NCBI RefSeq assembly: GCF_900182905.1 | Contig: NZ_FXUF01000008.1 | Location: forward strand, 124,001 to 188,000 | Source of the DNA: Anoxynatronum buryatiense | GTDB taxonomy: Bacteria; Bacillota; Clostridia; Peptostreptococcales; Tindalliaceae | Direction of reading: 5' to 3' | Length of the DNA stretch: 64,000 nucleotides | Shown here: piece by piece, positions 61,704-64,000 of the stretch | How positions within the stretch are numbered: position 1 is the first letter of the stretch | Layout: each line of letters opens with the position of its first letter | Translations under genes and position numbers: made by a program | The notes under the pieces: model-generated | Seen by the model: the letters and a program-made list of their open reading frames with translations, nothing else | What the model was told of the DNA's origin: nothing | Database searches by the model: none

Positions 61704-62633
61704 CTATGCAAACACTGCCTGAAGTACATTGAAATTTTCACCATAGAAATCATAGTTATGCCAATCTTCATCAAACCAGTATTTTTCATCACCATTGTAG
61801 TAGGTTTCCTGATGATAGCGTTTTCCACCTTGGTATAGTTCCAATACAATTCCCAGAGAATCCTGATTACGTCCATAGAGTTCTTCAGAATAAGCAGCGA
61901 GGGCGGGCGCAAGCAGATGTTCAATTTCCTGCTTTACCCACTGTTTTTCATCTGTTTTCATCTGTGAACGAGTGTCGATCTGCACGAAAACCACATAGCC
62001 TTTAAAGCTCTTTTGAAGATGAATACTTCCAACAGACAATGAAAGTTGATTGGCTACTGCATTCTGAAAAGTAGACACCACGTCGGCTTTTTCTTCTCTA
62101 GCCGTTAAGCGTGCCTGGGTATTTTCTATGTACTGTCCACCTGCAACCATCCCTTGCTGAAGGTGTGTTCTCTGTTCAACGACCAATTTATCGGCAATGA
62201 AGACCCTATGATTTATTTGTTCCAGTTCCTGTCGCAGGGCTTCCAATTCCGGCGGCATCGACAAAAACATATAACTTGCCATGCCAATGACAAACAGCTC
62301 AGATGCCATTCTTTTGCTTTTCATGACACTTTCCCTGCTGACATCTTCAGGAAAATAGTAATCCACAAACAACTCATCATTAATCTGGTATAAATCAAAG
62401 GTTATCAGCTCTGGCATCTGATAGTATTCATCCATGACGAATGGGAAGAAATCCATCGCCCATGGCAACAATGAAACCTCCTTTATTTCTTGGTCTGTTT
62501 CAGATCTTCCGATGCTATAACCTTTAAAATCAGCCTCTGAAGATACCTGGCAGCCTGCCAGCACGAATATCCCCACCAAAATGGTTGTCAATAGTAGACA
62601 AAGTGATCTTTTAAAATGTTCATTATGCATCAT
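61704..62633 (-). CDS. Putative lipoprotein of unknown function
   Basis: This 309-aa protein has a lipoprotein signal ending FVLAGC. The mature part is acidic with a helical middle (residues about 125-175, EALRQELEQINHRVF) and a tyrosine-rich end (YDFYGENFNVLQ). No known domain was recognised. GAGG lies seven bases upstream of ATG 62633. The gene is AT-richer than the core genes of the window. Confidence 0.65.
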   Translation of the reverse strand: MMHNEHFKRSLCLLLTTILVGIFVLAGCQVSSEADFKGYSIGRSETDQEIKEVSLLPWAMDFFPFVMDEYYQMPELITFDLYQINDELFVDYYFPEDVSRESVMKSKRMASELFVIGMASYMFLSMPPELEALRQELEQINHRVFIADKLVVEQRTHLQQGMVAGGQYIENTQARLTAREEKADVVSTFQNAVANQLSLSVGSIHLQKSFKGYVVFVQIDTRSQMKTDEKQWVKQEIEHLLAPALAAYSEELYGRNQDSLGIVLELYQGGKRYHQETYYNGDEKYWFDEDWHNYDFYGENFNVLQAVFA

Positions 62634-62710
62634 ATAATTGCCTCACTTTCTCCAAAGCCTGTCAAGTTATTATAAAAGTAATGCCATCATTTTTTTTGCA
62701 ACTAATTCTG

Positions 62711-63337
62711 TTAATCATAGTGCCCAAATAATAACCCGTGCAAATCCAACAAATCGCTATTTAATAACTCCTCAGATCTTTTTGAAAAATGGTGATAAGT
62801 GCTCACAATTTCTAAATGAGCATTATCAACTTCTTCACTAGTTCGGATATGCTCATTAGGAAAAAAATCTAACATAATGCTCTCCCACTCAAGTATGAGT
62901 TCTTTATTGTAAGTATACAGAGCCTGTAAGTATTCAGGGCCTGTTATTGCAAACTGATCATTTGTTATTATTTCAGTTATATTTTCATTTGCATTTGTAT
63001 ATATTTTTTCATAGGCATAGGAAGCCGGGCTTTCCAGGAGAACCGCTGAAAAAAAGTTGGATGAGAAAAAACTATTGATGGCTGTGTCGCTAATAAAATA
63101 CGGGTAGGTATTATCGGAAAAAGATTCGTATTCCTCAAGAACTGTTGATAGCTTATTATCCAACAATTGCAATTCCTTTCCAAAGTTCTGAAAGTCACGG
63201 ATCATACGGGAATGCATCGCAACTTCATAGTGACGATTTCTAACATTGGAAGACGCGCTCTTATGAATGTAAAAGGTCAATGCAGTCATTGAAACAACAA
63301 TGACAATTATAATGGCGATGACATTTCTCTGCCGCAT
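62711..63337 (-). CDS. Membrane-anchored protein of unknown function
   Basis: This 208-aa protein has one N-terminal membrane segment (residues about 5-24) followed by a soluble, mainly helical outer part with many Asn, Ser, Phe and Tyr residues. GGAGGTG lies before the ATG. No family was recognised. It has its own promoter-like sequence upstream and probably heads an operon with the lipoprotein and small protein downstream. Confidence 0.6.
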   Translation of the reverse strand: MRQRNVIAIIIVIVVSMTALTFYIHKSASSNVRNRHYEVAMHSRMIRDFQNFGKELQLLDNKLSTVLEEYESFSDNTYPYFISDTAINSFFSSNFFSAVLLESPASYAYEKIYTNANENITEIITNDQFAITGPEYLQALYTYNKELILEWESIMLDFFPNEHIRTSEEVDNAHLEIVSTYHHFSKRSEELLNSDLLDLHGLLFGHYD

Positions 63338-63380
63338 AGTGCACCTCCGTTGTTTGTCCTGAACGCAAGCGTGCGGAGGA

Positions 63381-63389
63381 ATTATACCA
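63381..63389 (-). promoter_or_regulatory. Extended -10 promoter of the membrane-anchored protein gene
   Basis: On the minus strand TGGTATAAT forms an extended -10 element, 44 bases upstream of the start codon at 63337. Confidence 0.45.
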
Positions 63390-63444
63390 TCCTTTTGCGC
63401 TCGATATTCCTTTTTTCATAGTGCTGCTCCCTGTTAGAGAGCTA

Positions 63445-63783
63445 TTACTTTCCCCAAAACGCAAGAAGGAGGTAGAAACTCGTTGCTAGAATCAAATATA
63501 TACTAGCGACAAGAATGGTTGAACGTATGAATCTTGATTTTATACTTCTATCTAAAAAGAAATCCTTGTTTGACAGAAGTATGATCGTGATGTAATTATG
63601 CGCCCATACATAAGTAAGAAAGGGGATCAGAACGAATGAATGCATATGATATGTCATGCCATTGAAATCTCCCATTACCACCTGTAGTCCAATCATAGAT
63701 AGCATTATATTGGTAGTTCTTGCATATTTTGTATTAGGAATCTTTTCAGTGAACAAAAATTTATCTTTGAACGTTTTGATCAT
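63445..63783 (-). CDS. Small integral membrane protein of unknown function
   Basis: This 112-aa protein has three or four hydrophobic segments (around NIMLSMIGLQVV, FVLIPFLTYVWAHNYITIILL and STILVASIYLILATSFYLLL). I use ATG 63783, with GGGGAAG upstream; a TTG at 63810 is possible. The family is not recognised. Composition is AT-rich. It lies next to a decayed IS21-type transposase gene. Confidence 0.5.
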   Translation of the reverse strand: MIKTFKDKFLFTEKIPNTKYARTTNIMLSMIGLQVVMGDFNGMTYHMHSFVLIPFLTYVWAHNYITIILLSNKDFFLDRSIKSRFIRSTILVASIYLILATSFYLLLAFWGK

Positions 63784-63818
63784 TTTTGCGCTTCCCCAAA
63801 ATTCAATCAACCAAGATA

Positions 63819-64000
63819 GATGATTTGGATTTTCTTTTCCGAAAGAGCTACCTGTGTGACCGGCATAAGTTAAGCAGGAAATTGTCAGCTTATGGGCACA
63901 TACATAAGGAACTGAAGAAAAGCGGTGTCACCCGGATTTTATGCCGGATAACTTGAAGACAAGTATTGAGAAGTCCCACCTCACTGAGCTGAAGATCAAC
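63819..64000 (+). pseudogene. istA: IS21-family IstA transposase remnant (frameshifted, runs off the window)
   Basis: One frame (63819-63955) encodes a run ending in GHIHKELKKSGVTRI, which resembles the IstA segment YIHKEL-x-x-GVT. A second frame from 63941 encodes MPDNLKTSIEKSHLTELKIN, which resembles the conserved PDNLKT motif of the IstA catalytic half. In an intact IstA these two parts are separated by more than 100 residues, so an internal deletion with a frameshift is seen. The gene continues beyond the window edge. Confidence 0.6.

Overview
The window looks like chromosomal DNA of an anaerobic, motile, low-to-middle GC Firmicute of the class Clostridia. The signs are strong AGGAGG-type ribosome binding sites, a two-subunit glycine decarboxylase (gcvPA/gcvPB), citrate lyase, a 2-hydroxycarboxylate (malate/citrate) carrier, CheX/CheV-type chemotaxis genes, sigma-54 control of an acetoin-type dehydrogenase, and no aerobic respiration genes. 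An alkaliphilic or fermentative clostridium is a reasonable guess, but the species cannot be named from sequence alone.

Layout. 1-5490: end of a glycine cleavage operon (gcvH tail, gcvPA, gcvPB), an AEC-family carrier and a dihydrolipoamide dehydrogenase. 5500-6240: 2-Cys peroxiredoxin. 6260-16877: a sigma-54 activator and its target operon. Three TGCTCA-N5-TGAGCA sites and a near-perfect -24/-12 promoter precede acoA-acoB, then a TRAP transporter (dctPQM), a PCC-domain protein, acoC and a second lipoamide dehydrogenase. 16900-24000: mixed genes (DUF418 membrane protein, SprA-like protein, AT-rich DUF2971 protein, rmuC, mutY, argH). 24179-31582: malate/citrate module (malic enzyme behind a leader terminator, 2-hydroxycarboxylate carrier, a chemoreceptor, citDEF). 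31793-39382: envelope and signalling genes (BspA-like/Big2 secreted protein, C39-like peptidase, GGCT-like protein, GGDEF-EAL protein, GHL10-type hydrolase). 39550-46636: aldo/keto reductase, topB, ogt, B3/4 protein, and a response regulator with a SARP-like output. 46883-52542: chemotaxis block (chemoreceptor, response regulator-CheX fusion, stand-alone CheX, cheV) plus a DppA-like D-aminopeptidase.

52662-61313 is the most interesting part. A Crp/Fnr-like regulator with three N-terminal cysteines is divergent from an operon encoding an iron-chelate/corrinoid-type ABC importer (binding lipoprotein, permease, ATPase), a NifH-like reductase, two NifD/NifK-like catalytic subunits and a second binding lipoprotein. 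The shared control region holds a 15/19 match to a Fur box and a 22-bp palindrome centred about 41 bases upstream of the predicted operon start. The NifD-like protein keeps the P-cluster-type cysteines but lacks the FeMo-cofactor cysteine, and its partner has a single candidate cysteine ligand. This fits a nitrogenase-like reductase acting on an imported, probably tetrapyrrole or metal-chelate, substrate rather than on N2. I infer an iron-regulated uptake-and-reduction system whose substrate is unknown.

61450-64000: AT-richer, mostly unrecognised small secreted or membrane genes on the minus strand, ending in a decayed IS21-type transposase gene at the window edge.
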